A DNA stretch of 64,000 nucleotides, taken from contig JAQGDQ010000429.1 of NCBI GenBank assembly GCA_030141605.1, positions 62,001-126,000 of the forward strand, read 5' to 3'. The position numbers and the translations under genes are program-made. This document shows positions 24,746-37,331 of the stretch, in pieces. Position 1 is the first letter of the stretch, and the number at the start of each line of letters is the position of its first letter. The stretch comes from Tubiluchus corallicola. Taxonomy: Eukaryota; Priapulida; Priapulimorpha; Priapulimorphida; Tubiluchidae. Under the pieces are notes generated by a model that was given only the letters and a program-made list of their open reading frames with translations, was not told where the DNA came from and did no database searches.

Positions 24746-27700
24746 CTAAGCAGGTGTTTCCTGTCCTTGATTCACGGCATCACTATGCTTCATGACATCA
24801 GGCAGTGCCGGAGGTGTTGACAGCGGAATGATAACCAACGGCTCAAATTCACCATCTAAATAGGATATTCAAAAATATTTGGACGAAGGCCATTATGAAC
24901 AGTATATGATAATCAACAAAAACTGATCTGACGCATATATTGATAATTGCCTGCAATAACAAATACTGTTTGAACAGGATTGTATTGAACATAAATTCAA
25001 AGCTACTCAAACAGTAAAAAGACACTCGCGAAGACAGCAAGGAAGTGCAATAAATATACAAGTATTAAATCAACAAACATTTGCACAAATGTGCATTGCT
25101 AAGAAATAAGACTATGTTGTTTTCTATAAGAAATAAACTGTAAAATGTTGTTTTCATTAAGATCTCACTATTTTGAAGCCTTATCGGATATCTGATAGTT
25201 GTTAACTGGCTGAATTAATGCGCAACTAGAAGACACAATTTTAAAAACTCACTCTACGTAGTACATAAATTAAACACAGTGCCAAAATCATAACATACAG
25301 ACATGTATAGCAGCTATAACAAATATTTAAAACTTGAAAAGAATATTGCTAACAGATACAACTGAAGCACACAATCACATGGTAAAACTTGTGGTACAAT
25401 ACACTAAACTTGCATCAGAAATCACATCGATTAATAATCAAATTATTACATATTTAAATCATGAGATATACTTTTGTTACCTTTCTTCCGACACCCCACG
25501 ACGTATATTATCACTGCTCATCATAATTAATTTACCTTGTACCTTTGGTCTTTTTAAGGAGCTAAATAAGGAATGTCTGACTATGCCCATGTAATCAAGA
25601 TTAGAAATATTCCCCTCAAAAAATTTCATGATCCTTACAACATTCAAAAGTGCATTTGCAAAAGCCTGCATACCTTCTTGCTTAAAAGATAGTCCAATCG
25701 AGGCGGGATCTTGTGCCTTTGCCGTTGCTGATGTAAATCCATATTCAGAAAGTGGCTTATTGTCATCCATAGGTTGATCATCTACATAATAAAAGCAAAT
25801 TTAGTTTTCAGTTTTCTTGTTTCAATCTGTAGTAGTACAAGTTTCTACTCTAGCTTCACTACTTCTAGGTTCGTCGACGAAATAATACCAAAACAGTAAA
25901 TAATCACAGTATCAACAGGTGAACTAAACTTGCCTACAAAGAATGCATATGTGTTACAGATCTACGCTGAAACAATCAAATATATTGAAACCATAGGATG
26001 GCAACAATGGCAAAAAATGGCTTCCAAGGTAAACACAGGTTTGGTAGTTTTTTTTTGAGTTCCACGATGACACATTGTACATAATATTGACAAATTTTCA
26101 AGGTACTGATGTTAAAAAATGCTTTAGACAGATGGCATGCCCATATTTCTTTACAGTAGCAAAAATTCATTAAGTTTTATGTTTTTTTATTATTTTAAAA
26201 ACGTAGCTACAGCATATCTTAGTTTCCCATAAGTATAACTTAAGCAATATACGTGTTACGGATTATGTTATTTAAAGTTTTAAGGCCGCGATTATTTTAA
26301 ATCCTTAGATATATATATATGCAGTAAACAACCACTGATTATGCTAAACAAGCTATGCATAATGTATATTAAAGTCAAGTCTTTTATGATTTCATCTCAA
26401 ATCCACCACTTAACAATTCAAACTCCAGTCTAATATCCAATCACTCCTGTCCAAATTTGTCATGCAGCTATGAGAATCACTATTCAAATCAGTAGTTTAT
26501 AATCCAAGTCAAATTACAAACACAACACTCATTCCAAGTAAGGGTCAAAATTCGAATCCTTTACAAAGGTTCAAGTCACTGGAGTAGGGATGGACTGAAG
26601 GCGAATTTTCATAAGCCGAACCAAAACCAATTTTTTTATGTTTGGGTCCCTCGAAGCCGTAACTCAACATGTGGTCACATGTGGTACTGAACCAAATTCC
26701 GAATAAAATATCAAGGTAAATTGGAATACCAGACAGAAGCACAGCCGAATTTTTTACAGAAACTGAACCAAATTTTCTTGTAATTCCAGCTCAAAGGAAT
26801 TATAAACCTTGTAATATTTAAATTGTTTTAAGTTAGTGGTAATTGGCGAGCTGTGGAAAATTGTTCTGATTGCTAAATTGATGTTTTTATTCCATGGTTA
26901 TGTAGGAAAATATGAAGTATTTTATAAGTAGTCCTGACTACTTCAAAAGCTGCTGAAAACTATTCTATGCAAACAAAATTGTAACCTAAATCAGTGCTAC
27001 AACAATGCTGTAAGGTATGTTTTACCAACCTTTCCATAATCTCTGATTATCAGGTGGCACTTTCATTATCCCCTCTACAATTTTCTTCACCTCCAGAACA
27101 GTTGAACTTTCTTTTGCCTCAGCAAAGATTGTGGCCTTCCGTCGTTTTATCATTAGAAACACATCCTGCAAAATATGTCCAGAAACTAAATACATACAAA
27201 CTAAATAAACTAAATTGAAACCTAACTGTAGTACAAAATTTTAATGTCCTTTAAAACCAACTGTTTATAAGTTCTTACCATATTTGCAAATAATTTTGTT
27301 TTATCAGAAGGTACAACTATAGTAGAACGTCACACAATGGCTAACTCAGCACAGATCCAAATTCTTAGACTGAACTCAATGAGAAAAAGTTTCTTCAAAC
27401 AAACATGACTGCCTAAAAAAACAAAATCAAAAATATTAAGTCAAATATTAAACTTGACAGTTTTCATGGAAATTTTTTTAGAAAAGGTGATAATCAGTTG
27501 TTTGTGGCTGACAATTGGAAAATAGCACTGAAAACAGAGGAGTTTGATTGATAACAACCAGTTAGAAACCTGCCATGGCCATCAGCTAACAATCACTTTA
27601 ATACTGGTAGTGGGACATCTACATGTAGCTGATTGTTATATGTTACCCTATGATGCCTCTTTAGTAAACGTGTGCAAGCTTTTATAGTTATTGAAAATGG

Positions 27701-28092
27701 TGGATATTAAATGATGTGAGGCAACCTTATGGGTTTCACTCACATTCCTGACAAGCTAAGTGCCGGATAATCTATACAGGCACTTAACCCCACAATAAAA
27801 ACATTCAAATTTTGTCTGGTTAAAAAAAATATCTTCATCATAAGGTGAAATTAGGTTACAAGACTGTATTATCAGGTATAAACAAGCGTACGCACACATA
27901 TTTCAATTCTCACGTATTCCACAACTTCACATAAATGTTTGCAAAATCACTGGCTTCCTTTGCCATTAGTATGTTGTTGGATGCCGCCAAAAGAGCATAA
28001 CCATTGATGCACCATTTATCAATAGTTTTAAATCGTATTTGACAAGGGACTGCAACCAAGTGCTCAGTGCTTACCGCAACGGTGCCGTGCAT
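24746..28092 (-). CDS. ELOB: Elongin B, 4 exons, 123 aa
   Basis: Ubiquitin-fold subunit that pairs with Elongin C in the Elongin (SIII) transcription-elongation complex and in VHL- and SOCS-box Cullin-RING ubiquitin ligases (family knowledge). Exons: 28092-28075, 27165-27030, 25781-25674, 24855-24746; 372 nt, phases 0, 1 and 1 match. Conserved blocks in order: [67 protein letters not shown], and the C-terminal [20 protein letters not shown]. Human Elongin B has 118 residues and begins MDVFLM; here the first exon adds MHGTVA ahead of DVFLM. That six-codon first exon (donor GCG|GTAAGC) is the least certain part. The gene is convergent with PRDX3 and divergent from MZB1, about 8 kb away. Confidence 0.94.
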
Positions 28093-28597
28093 TGTGAGAT
28101 TGGTCGTGCAACAAAACAGTTATCTGCACATAAATAATAAAGAATTCATTGTGGCCTTCGTGGACAGATATTTACAAAAACATGTTCTGCCTCAAATCAT
28201 ACCTCATAACTTGCATAAATATTAAAATAGGAGACCTCTAGTCCATAAATATTTGTCTGGTGCATTTTGAAAACTGTCAATCGTTTGTAGTCTTATAACT
28301 TCTTCCGGTAGAGAATTCCAAATATCTATGTCGGCTCAACCAAGCTCAACACTAAGTCACTATGACTTTAAAAAATAATATTGAAAGGTAAACTAAGAGT
28401 AAGACAGTAAGTGCAATATTACTTAGTTATAATATGACAAAACATTCTCAGAATGGTTGGCAGGTCTGCACATACTTACAATGAAACACACCAAAAGTAA
28501 AACACAAAACATTAGTTGATGTATACATACCTATAGTTAAAAAAGTCATAAAACGCAAAATTTTCGCCTTTTAAAAAGAAAGGAACAAACAACCACG

Positions 28598-29538
28598 TTG
28601 TTGGGAGCCGTTTGGACCACTGCGCCAAGTAGACCACTTGATGCGCTAAAAGTAGTGTCCTACATGGGCAGCCCAAGTAGGACACTAGCGAGTTTTGTCG
28701 AGAAACTTGCTCTGGCAAAACTTGTTTCCAGTTTATATTACCATTGTTTATAAGTATTGTTATGACATAATAAAGCATGAAACAAAATTTCTTTTAGAAA
28801 TGGATATTCCTTGGCAATTTACAAATGCATTTCTTACAATCATTTCATCATTATGCTTAACTCCATTAATATATCATAACATTAAACCTAGTATCTAATG
28901 CTTTAAAGAGAGAAATTCTGCACACAGTTATTACAGAAATAATTGCAAATTTAAAAATGAGACAGATGCTGCTAAGCCTTCACAACACCAAAAAGTAATT
29001 TTTAACAAAAGCAAGGATAATTAGTTTTAATATTATCAGTAGTATTGTAACATGTAGGGCACTGTCCTACATGGCTCGCTAGCCCATGTAGGACACATAG
29101 ATCGCTAGAACGTTTACTTATAAGAAAACAATTATTTGCCCAAGAGGTAGTGAAACGGATCACCTGTTTGTGAAGCGAGACAAAATCAAAAATGATATAC
29201 CTTAAACAAATGTTGAATTCGCAAAAAAGTGAGGTCTTTTCACTTCAACAACATTAATATCGAAACCAAATTTAATATTGTCCGTTCTACCAGCTCAGAA
29301 TAAAATTCTTTTATTTTATTAGATGTATAATAAATTATTCAACGTGTATTAACGTTTTTAATTATTATTATTACATAAACAAGCACAACGGACGGTGTCA
29401 GTACACTTAACGACTGAATTCACGACCTGTCTCTAGTGTCTCTACTTGGGCTAGCCCATGTAGACCGCGGTCTACTTAGGCTAGCCCAAGTAGACCAATT
29501 GGTCTACTTGGCGCAGTGGTCCAAACGGCTCCCAACAA
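28598..29538. mobile_element. Inverted-repeat MITE, family A copy 2 (long-end variant)
   Basis: A 941-bp element with near-perfect terminal inverted repeats of about 40 bp (TTGTTGGGAGCCGTTTGGAC continuing CACTGCGCCAAGTAGACCA). The GCGCCAAGTA core matches the ends of copy 1, but about 20 bp of new sequence lies outside it. Subterminal palindromes such as GGGCTAGCCCATGTAG recur at both ends. The interior (about 29160-29400) matches copies 1 and 3. No transposase frame. It lies 0.5 kb upstream of the ELOB start. Confidence 0.85.
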
Positions 29539-29669
29539 CAACAACAATTGTACAATTTAACAAGCAGTCGCTTTAACAATAGAAGAAACCTTTGTTAGGC
29601 TTTTAATGCTCCCACTCCACGACTTGTATTGCGTAAAACGATCACCGTCAAATTGTCTATCACCAGGTA

Positions 29670-30391
29670 CAGTAAGTCCTCGTTTAACGACGCTAATGCG
29701 TTCCAGCAAAATGCGACGCTAAGCGAAACGTCGTTAAACGAAGCTATGACTTCCATAGACAGTAATGTAAAAGAGCTGAGATATGTTTCAGAGGCAATTA
29801 AATCATATAAATTAAAGGTTTTATGAGTTTCACACATGTTTCTACTGATCAATTTCTTTCTGTTTGCTTGAAACTACCTATATTATACCTTACTAACATA
29901 GCTAGCAATTTCTCTTTCGTTAACATTTAAGTGTAGGTTATACAATGAACACTGTCGTCACTGCAGCAGGGTTAAAGCCAAACGCCATGTGACTCTTGGC
30001 GACCTTGGAAAATTTATCTAGTTTGGTTATTACAGCTGCAGGAAAAATTCCTTTCATAAACTTTACAGTCAGCTCTTGCTTGTTACAATTAAATGCCAAA
30101 AGGCTGGCATTTAGTGGTCAGTCAGGAAGTAAAAATGTATACTGTACTTGTATAATAATTCCACTATTTAGGTTACTAGTGCATTTTTAGAATAGAATGG
30201 TGCAACATGTACTGTCTTAATGCATCAAATTAGATAAAAAAGTTGTTGATAAAATAAAAATTCACTTAGAGTGAAGTAAAAAATTGTCGTTAAAACTAAA
30301 CAGTGCGTCGTTAAGAGAAAAAATGAAGTCAAATGTTCAGTGTTGTTAAAACAAAACGAAGCTAAACGAGTCGTTAAGGGAGGACTTACTG
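29670..30391. mobile_element. Tc1/mariner- or pogo-like MITE
   Basis: A 722-bp element flanked by TA (29668-29669 and 30392-30393) with inverted ends CAGTAAGTCCTCGTTTAACG and, on the other strand at the right, CAGTAAGTCCTCCCTTAACG. TA duplication and CAGT-type ends are typical of Tc1/mariner and pogo elements. Subterminal GTCGTTAAA-type repeats occur in both halves. No transposase is visible, so it is non-autonomous. Confidence 0.82.
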
Positions 30392-31049
30392 TACATGAAA
30401 ATATTTACACGTATTCATGTGATTGCCTACGGGAGGAATATCATAACCTTTTGTTAGGTAGTTCAAAATTTAGAATGAGAACAATTTGTAACATTAAAGT
30501 ATATTGTTATATTGCTTGAGAATCTATCTTGCCTCTAATATATTTTAGTGTGGAAGCCTCGTGTGTCATGCATAACGCACAATTTTGAAAAATATGATGG
30601 AGATCAAGGTGGCAGTCAAGATTGTCCAAAACATCTTAAACACTTGCCTTGCAAACCTTTCTTTTGAATTTAGTCAATATTAATTATTATGTTACAGAAA
30701 TCATTAGTGAGAGCAAATAAAGTAAATAATGTAAATAAACTTGATGTAGAACTCTGTGCGAGGAACCTCCTGTTTTAATATCTGTATGTATATTAGGAGA
30801 TGAGTAAACCAACATCGAATAACTAAATAATGTTTGTTTTTGGCAAGTTACTCAGTGGACGAGAGATTGGCACAAGAGAGAAAAATTAGGATTTGCTCAT
30901 CACGAAGGTGAGTTACGAAAGCAATTTATCTTCTTGGATAAATCCTTTGAAACAGTGTTTCCCTCTGCTTTCAAAATAACTCTAATATGTTTGTCAGGAT
31001 TGAGTATCAGTGAATTTCAAAACGGTTCACCTCGATCTGCTCAAATGAT

Positions 31050-31187
31050 ATTGTTGTGGAGATCGCTGGCATCTATTAGAATTATTAAGAACATTGTAGA
31101 ATGTTCTGTTAGAATAATTGTCTTACCTTGTAGAATGTTCTAGAAAGAAACTTCTCTAGCACGCCATATAAGTCGCAGCTGGCCGTT

Positions 31188-31274
<87 letters not shown>

Positions 31275-33031
31275 AGAGAGATTCGCACGGACGCACACTT
31301 ACACATTCTCTTGTATACTTGTATTTTCATATACACTTAGATACATTCAACGTTTTCCAGATTTTTTTCTGGTTTTCTCTGCGAGCCTTCCGAGAGAAAC
31401 AAAACACAACAGATACCCTTCAAGATTGCAGGCTGTGCGAGACACAATGCTTAAGCTAGAAAAGATAAATTCTTAATTAACTGAGTAATACTTTGGCACA
31501 TTAAATTGTTCCATGCCATTATACTTGTTGCTTTGCAACCTCTAACAAAAGTCCCTAGGATTGAATTGAAAAGTCCTAACAGAAAACATTAAACAGCTCC
31601 ATTCCACAAATTTTCACAGCATGGTGTGACAAAAGTTATGACTATGTTTTTCTTATGGTTTGCAAATGCAGACCACAGACTTCTTTCTAATTCAATTAAA
31701 TTCATCAACAGGAACAATCCAATTTAATAACGTATGTCCGTCTTTCTCTTGGAATGATCTATATCTGCGCCAAAATATTATTGCATGTTTCCTTGTCCCA
31801 TATGCTCCTAGGAGTCCTGCCCCCTTAAGGTTTCATAAAAATCGGTTATTTTAGTATTTGTGTTATCTTGCTAAAAAAACAAACAAATGGTACTGAAAAC
31901 GCATATAGCCCCTTGGTAATAAAGCACATTATGTTTATTTCGATAGCACATTTCCATCTAGCATAGTCCATGGGCATATGCAGTTATCGGGGTTGTAATA
32001 ATGAAGCTCAGGGCTGTGTGCACATTGTTTTCTCCACTTTAATGTTTTGTGTATAGTGGGATGTATCTCACTAAGATATGACTTCCAATAATCTTTTAAT
32101 CGTTTCACCAATAATATTGCGGGTTCATATAACTTTCCTCCATGCACTCTCTGTTTTCACTGCAGTTTTATAAAACTAGTCACTGAATTGAATTTTTGCT
32201 TTTCCCCTTTAACCTTAACTGCTACTGAAAAAGTGTAACACTACAAGATTGCATAACCCCTGTCACAGAAAATTAAATTGAAACAATTGAGGCTTGGAGT
32301 TGCTGGTTCCTGTCGGCACCATTTTCAGCAACATCAAGAACTATCCATAACTGTAGAAATCCAATGACAAAGTTGCTTCATCAGGAGTGTCCAAGAAAAC
32401 CATACAACAAGCTTCCACTTCCCTTTGATGAACATGTTTTCGCTCAGTGTATTCCATGGTTGCACCACTGCAAATGAATTGAAACGAAACCTGATGCAGA
32501 ATTTGTCCCACAGCTTTTTGGACAATAAGTAGGAAAGCTCAAAGCATTTTTTATCCATTAATTTCTGTCAGAGACGAGACTTTACAGGTTATAAGATGAG
32601 CTTCTTGCCCAGACTGGTTATAACTGACTCTAACATCATAACAAAATCAATAGTTGTTGTGTTTTGTTTCTCTCAGAAGGCTCGTAGAGAAAACCAGAAA
32701 ACACGCTGTCAAATTAAACTAGTTTATAAAGCGAGAATTCTACAACACAAAAGCATGAAAGAACGCAAAATAATTACAGTAAATGTGAAACTCTGGAAAA
32801 CGTTTAAGTGTATCTGAAAATGTAAGTATACAAGAGAATGTGTAAGTATACGTCCGTGCGAGACCTGCGTGCTCCGTGTGCTCCCATGTCAGTTTCGCCT
32901 TATATAGCGCACTGAAGAAACTTCCAGAAGTAATGTTCCGGAACATTCTAGACGGTAAGACGATCATTCCAACGGAACATTCTACAATGTTCTATGTAAT
33001 TCTAATAGATGCCAGCGATCTCCACAACAAT
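31050..33031. mobile_element. Long inverted-repeat (foldback-like) element, about 2 kb
   Basis: The left arm (about 31050-31412) and right arm (about 32655-33031) are imperfect inverted copies. Shared blocks run from TTGTTGTGGAGATCGCTGGC at the tips through AACATTGTAGAATGTTC to GAGAGAAACAAAACACAACA at the inner ends. The left arm carries a (CA)n expansion absent from the right. The 1.2-kb spacer has short minus-strand frames (31935-32147 and 32334-32558) that may be transposase debris, but I recognise no domain. I found no clear target duplication. Confidence 0.75.
31189..31280. repeat. (CA)n microsatellite with short (AG)n end
   Basis: About 41 AC units followed by about five AG units, inside the left arm of the 31-33 kb inverted repeat. 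Thr/His and Val/Cys repeat frames over it are artefacts. Confidence 0.98.
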
Positions 33032-33666
33032 AGTGAACTGATTAAAATTTGAGTTGTTACTCTGAGTTGTAGAATCTGCCCAACAACATGCAGAAATGCC
33101 AAAAAAATCGAAGAAAAATTAAAGTTAAATCTGACAGCATACTTGTTTGTGTATCTCCATTACTAATCCATATAACACACTTGTGCCAAGGCTAAAAGCA
33201 AACCTGCTCGTTCTATTACTGGTTCACAGAACCTTTGCATGCTAGTTAGCTAGTACATGCATAATCTTCGTAATAGACTGAGTGAAACCAAATGGCATTT
33301 TGCCTGCAATAGAATACTTAATTTAATTGTCAGTTCATTGTTGATGATAATGGTGTCAGTCAAAGTATATTGTCAAAGTTAATGAGTTAATAATAACAAT
33401 AACATTAATGGATTGATGGCAATGTTTATACTGCTGCTGCAGATGATGGTCCACGGCTGCATTATAACAATACATATGTCCTGCATTATTGCAAGTGTCA
33501 ATGAGTGAGGGCCGTGAAAAAATACTCAGTTAAGTTGGTGTGACATCAAAAACTCTCGTGTTGTGCATAAAAGAGGGTTTCATACTGTGTTAGTTATATT
33601 ATTATCTATGGTTTTGTACACACTCCAATGAAAAAGTTTATTGTCCTTGTCTTTTGTGTTTTGTAG

Positions 33667-34266
33667 GGTGACGAGTAACCCACTAGCTGAATTAGGACCC
33701 TTCAGGCAAACGCATGTGCTAAATTTGTGGAAGAGCAGTGCCGTACACGGGCAGCCCGAGTAGGACACTAGCGATTTCGGTCGAGAATCGAGATTTATGA
33801 CATACTAAAACATAAAAGTAAATTAGTTTTAGAAAAAAAAGCAACTTTATAATAATGATGGATAGTCCTTGACAATTTACAAATGTATTTTTTACAACAA
33901 TATAATCATTATTATTAGCTCCATTAATATCATCATGTCTGTGAAGCAAGACAAAATAAAAATTGATATACCTGAAACAAATGTTGGAAACGCCTAAAAA
34001 GTGCCCTTATTTCACTTCAAAGAAGAAGAACATTGGCAAATATTAATTCTGCTAGCTCAGAATAAAATTCTTTTATTTTATCAGATGTATAATAAATTAT
34101 TCAACGTATATTGACATTTTTAATTATTACTCTTATTCCATAAACAAGGTCGACGGCTGTGCCAGTACGCTTAACGATTCAATTCGTGACCTGTTTCTAG
34201 TGTCCTACTTGGGCCAGCCCATGTACGCCAATTGTCCTATTTCGGCTAGAGGGTTGCTCGGCGTCC
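33667..34266. mobile_element. Inverted-repeat MITE, family A copy 3
   Basis: A 600-bp element with inverted ends GGTGACGAGTAACCCACTAG (left) and GGACGCCGAGCAACCCTCTA (right, other strand), a worn version of the copy 1 ends. The interior matches copy 2 in the same orientation (for example CAGAATAAAATTCTTTTATT). The GGGCCAGCCCATGTAC-type subterminal palindrome is kept. Non-coding. Confidence 0.8.
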
Positions 34267-36048
34267 AACAGTGTTCGTGACGCTGCAGAATTTTTTCTGG
34301 TTCAGAAGTAATTTTAACAAGCCACTGGCATAGTAGTGTCTAGTCTTTTACTGGTTTAGTACTGTGTATTACTGTTATGAGGACAGTTTTCTTTTGGAAG
34401 TCTACAACAGACGTAATGGGTATTATTATTATGGGTAATGGGTATTATTATGATGTTGACGAATTCTTCTGAATTGTGTACTATGCAATTTATATTAAAT
34501 TATAATAATTATATTTTAATTTATATTATTTTTACTGACTCTCTCAAAACTGAAAGTATCCTTTGGTAAGACTATTAAATGAAGCTGTAAATTCGGGATT
34601 TCCACTCTTCATTTCTATCATCTTTCTGTTATTGTATTAGTAATTACGTTTTATTTGTCTGTATAATAAATGTCAGCATTTTAAATATAAAAATTGTGCA
34701 AGTTACCTGTCATGATGTTATTTTATCAACAGTTTTATCAGCTCCCTTCCCAATTTATTTTAGTCGAAATTTTAGATATCCAATTTTTAGCCGTTTTTAA
34801 CTTAAGTTAGGTATTTGTTATTAGTCATAGCACATCCAAAGCAAACAGGTAAAACTGGGAGATATTCATTCGCAAATAATTTAGTCACTTGATGTTAACT
34901 GAACTTTAATATCAGCTTTTGCACCATAATCATAGTGTTGTATATGTATGTAACACTATTATGTGTAGCACTATCTTTTTCTAGAATATTTTGTTCTATT
35001 TTGCCAAGTTTAATTTTCTTTGTAATTATTAATTGCATTCTAATTCATTGCCAATGTAGGCCTACTAATTATGGCTAGGCCTATTCGTGTATGCAAATAA
35101 ATCAAAATTAAACGATACATTTCGGAGTTGTAGGGACCTTGCAAATACGTAATTTGTAAATGCAATTATTAGAGATTGATGATTTAACCTGTCTGATGTC
35201 TTTTATAAACACAGATCTTTACTGGAGCTAAAATGTTGTGTACTGTTAGTCATGGCAATCTGATAGTGTTCTTTGTTTTTGAATTTTCTATGGGAAGTTA
35301 TTAATTGAACAATGCCTCAACTGGCTGATGAGAAATTGGACTGTGTTCTAATCATTGGCTGTTGACTGTGCTATTTGAGGATCATTATAAGATAAAACTG
35401 GATATTTTTCATTCAACATTAGCCAGTTGCCTAATGTTAATGTGGTTATAAAAACAAAGTATCATTGTTTAATAATATTTAGTGCGCTCTAAGAGTGCTA
35501 GAGTTTCTGCCTTATGCCATTCTGCTAGTAGAGCCCTAGCCCATATATTAATGAGAATTGGTCTGTTTAGGTATTTTGAGTGCTACATTTTAGTTGGTCA
35601 CACAATTTTCTAAAAAAGTTGGAATTAGGATGTTTAGGCATGGATTTAACTGGTTATATGCTTCACTCGCATATATGGTTACGCCCTACTGATTAGAAAA
35701 TTAGGACAAAATTTCTCATTTATCCACTAATTAGATAGCTGCATGCTCTGTATAGCTACAGGTAGTCTTAGCCGATTATTTGGGCATAGACTGCTGCATG
35801 AATCCACGACTGTTGACTTGCTGTGGTATTATCAAATTATATATTGTACATTATAGGTGTTTGCTTATGTTACAGGGAAAATAATGAGGCAATGGCAGTG
35901 CTGATTTATAAATGACACAGATAAGATATTGGATCTTTAAAACTATCTGAAACACTTGAAAAACTATTCAGCGTTTTACTTACATAAAATCAGCTGTTAT
36001 CAACTGATTTGGTTGTGTCATGCTATTAAAGTAATTGAATGAAGTATT
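34267..36048. other. Intergenic region upstream of MZB1
   Basis: AT-rich, with no exon, RNA gene or mobile element recognised. It must contain the MZB1 promoter, but no specific element stands out. Confidence 0.4.
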
Positions 36049-37299
36049 ATGGAAACTTGGTACCTTCCGCTACTTACCGTGATTCTGCTTCTGTTGTTTA
36101 AGTTTTCCGTGAGTAAGTGTTTAACCACAACATTATTATTAAATTTAGATTAACTTTGTTCGCTTTTATTAAAAAAAATTTAATTGGTCATCGAAATTTA
36201 CTCAAAAAATTAAATTCTGGTCATGCCAATTTGTAACCGGTTATATGATGGCTGATGCACATGAATGTTAGTGGATATCAGATATGAAATATGGGGGTGC
36301 ATAAATGGCTTCTAATTGACCTTATTGCTTTTCTGAAAGGGACGTACTTTTGTACATGAACATGAATTTCCTGATTTTACTCAGCTATTTGATATATTCA
36401 TTGATTGAACAAATAAGCCCAAAGACCATGCCCATTTCTCCAGTTAATCAATTAATCCCGAATTTTCACAGGAAGTCATTCTGATTTATCACCAAAAATA
36501 CAACTATTTGACACGTGACTAAAAGCAATTCTTATTTTCCTCATTTTGAATTTGCAGTGCTTTTCAGTGTGAGGTCAATTTTAATAATGGTTGAAATGGA
36601 TTTTAATATTTAAAACCATGTTTGACTGAAAAACACTAAAGAAAATGTTTAAGTCTTCGGGGTATAGCAACCGACGAGGTCTCCCCATTTTAGCCGTTGT
36701 TTTTACAAATGATTAATAGTTAGCAGTCAACTACTTTTAAATTTTACAAAAATTTGCCTAGCCTTCTTTAACTCTGATTGTATAATATGATGTTTATTAC
36801 AGATTTCAGTTTTCAACTCACCACCAAGTTTTTTTAGGGGTCACATGGTATATAAGAGAAAAAGACCTGACCTTGTTTACTGATTTACTGTATAGTATAT
36901 ACTATAAATTTTGTGAGTGGATACTGTATATCCAGTGACACATTTGGGTGACAAACCGTAATGTAGGAATGTATCTTGGAATGTATCTTTCCCGTATCAC
37001 CTCCTGAAGGGTGTATGCACCCTGAGGGGATAGAGGGATGTGATTCTTCACTTTGCTCAAATGGATTAGGGAATAGGTTGTAAGATTAGGGTTGTACACA
37101 AATACAAAAACTCAATCTTTGGCAATTTAAGCTAAGCTGTTCAGCTACATTTTCACATCTCTAATTGTCAACCTAATGTCACTTTTTTCCGTCTGACTTT
37201 TTTTTAACTGTATTCAGTATTTTGTAACACGGACATTATGGTAATGTAATTACAGTAATTAAATATCGCATTTAATTACCTAGATGTTTACAATAATAC

Positions 37300-37331
<32 letters not shown>

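Noticed and set aside
26580-26800. Possible further hAT-like MITE starting near GTAGGGATGGACTGAAG
   Set aside because: I could not find a matching inverted end or an 8-bp duplication.
20259-28092. PRDX3 and ELOB as a functional pair because they are adjacent
   Set aside because: They are convergent, about 4.4 kb apart at their stop codons and act in unrelated processes; adjacency alone is not evidence.
31109-31476. Open frames of Thr/His and Val/Cys repeats
   Set aside because: Artefacts of the (CA)n microsatellite.
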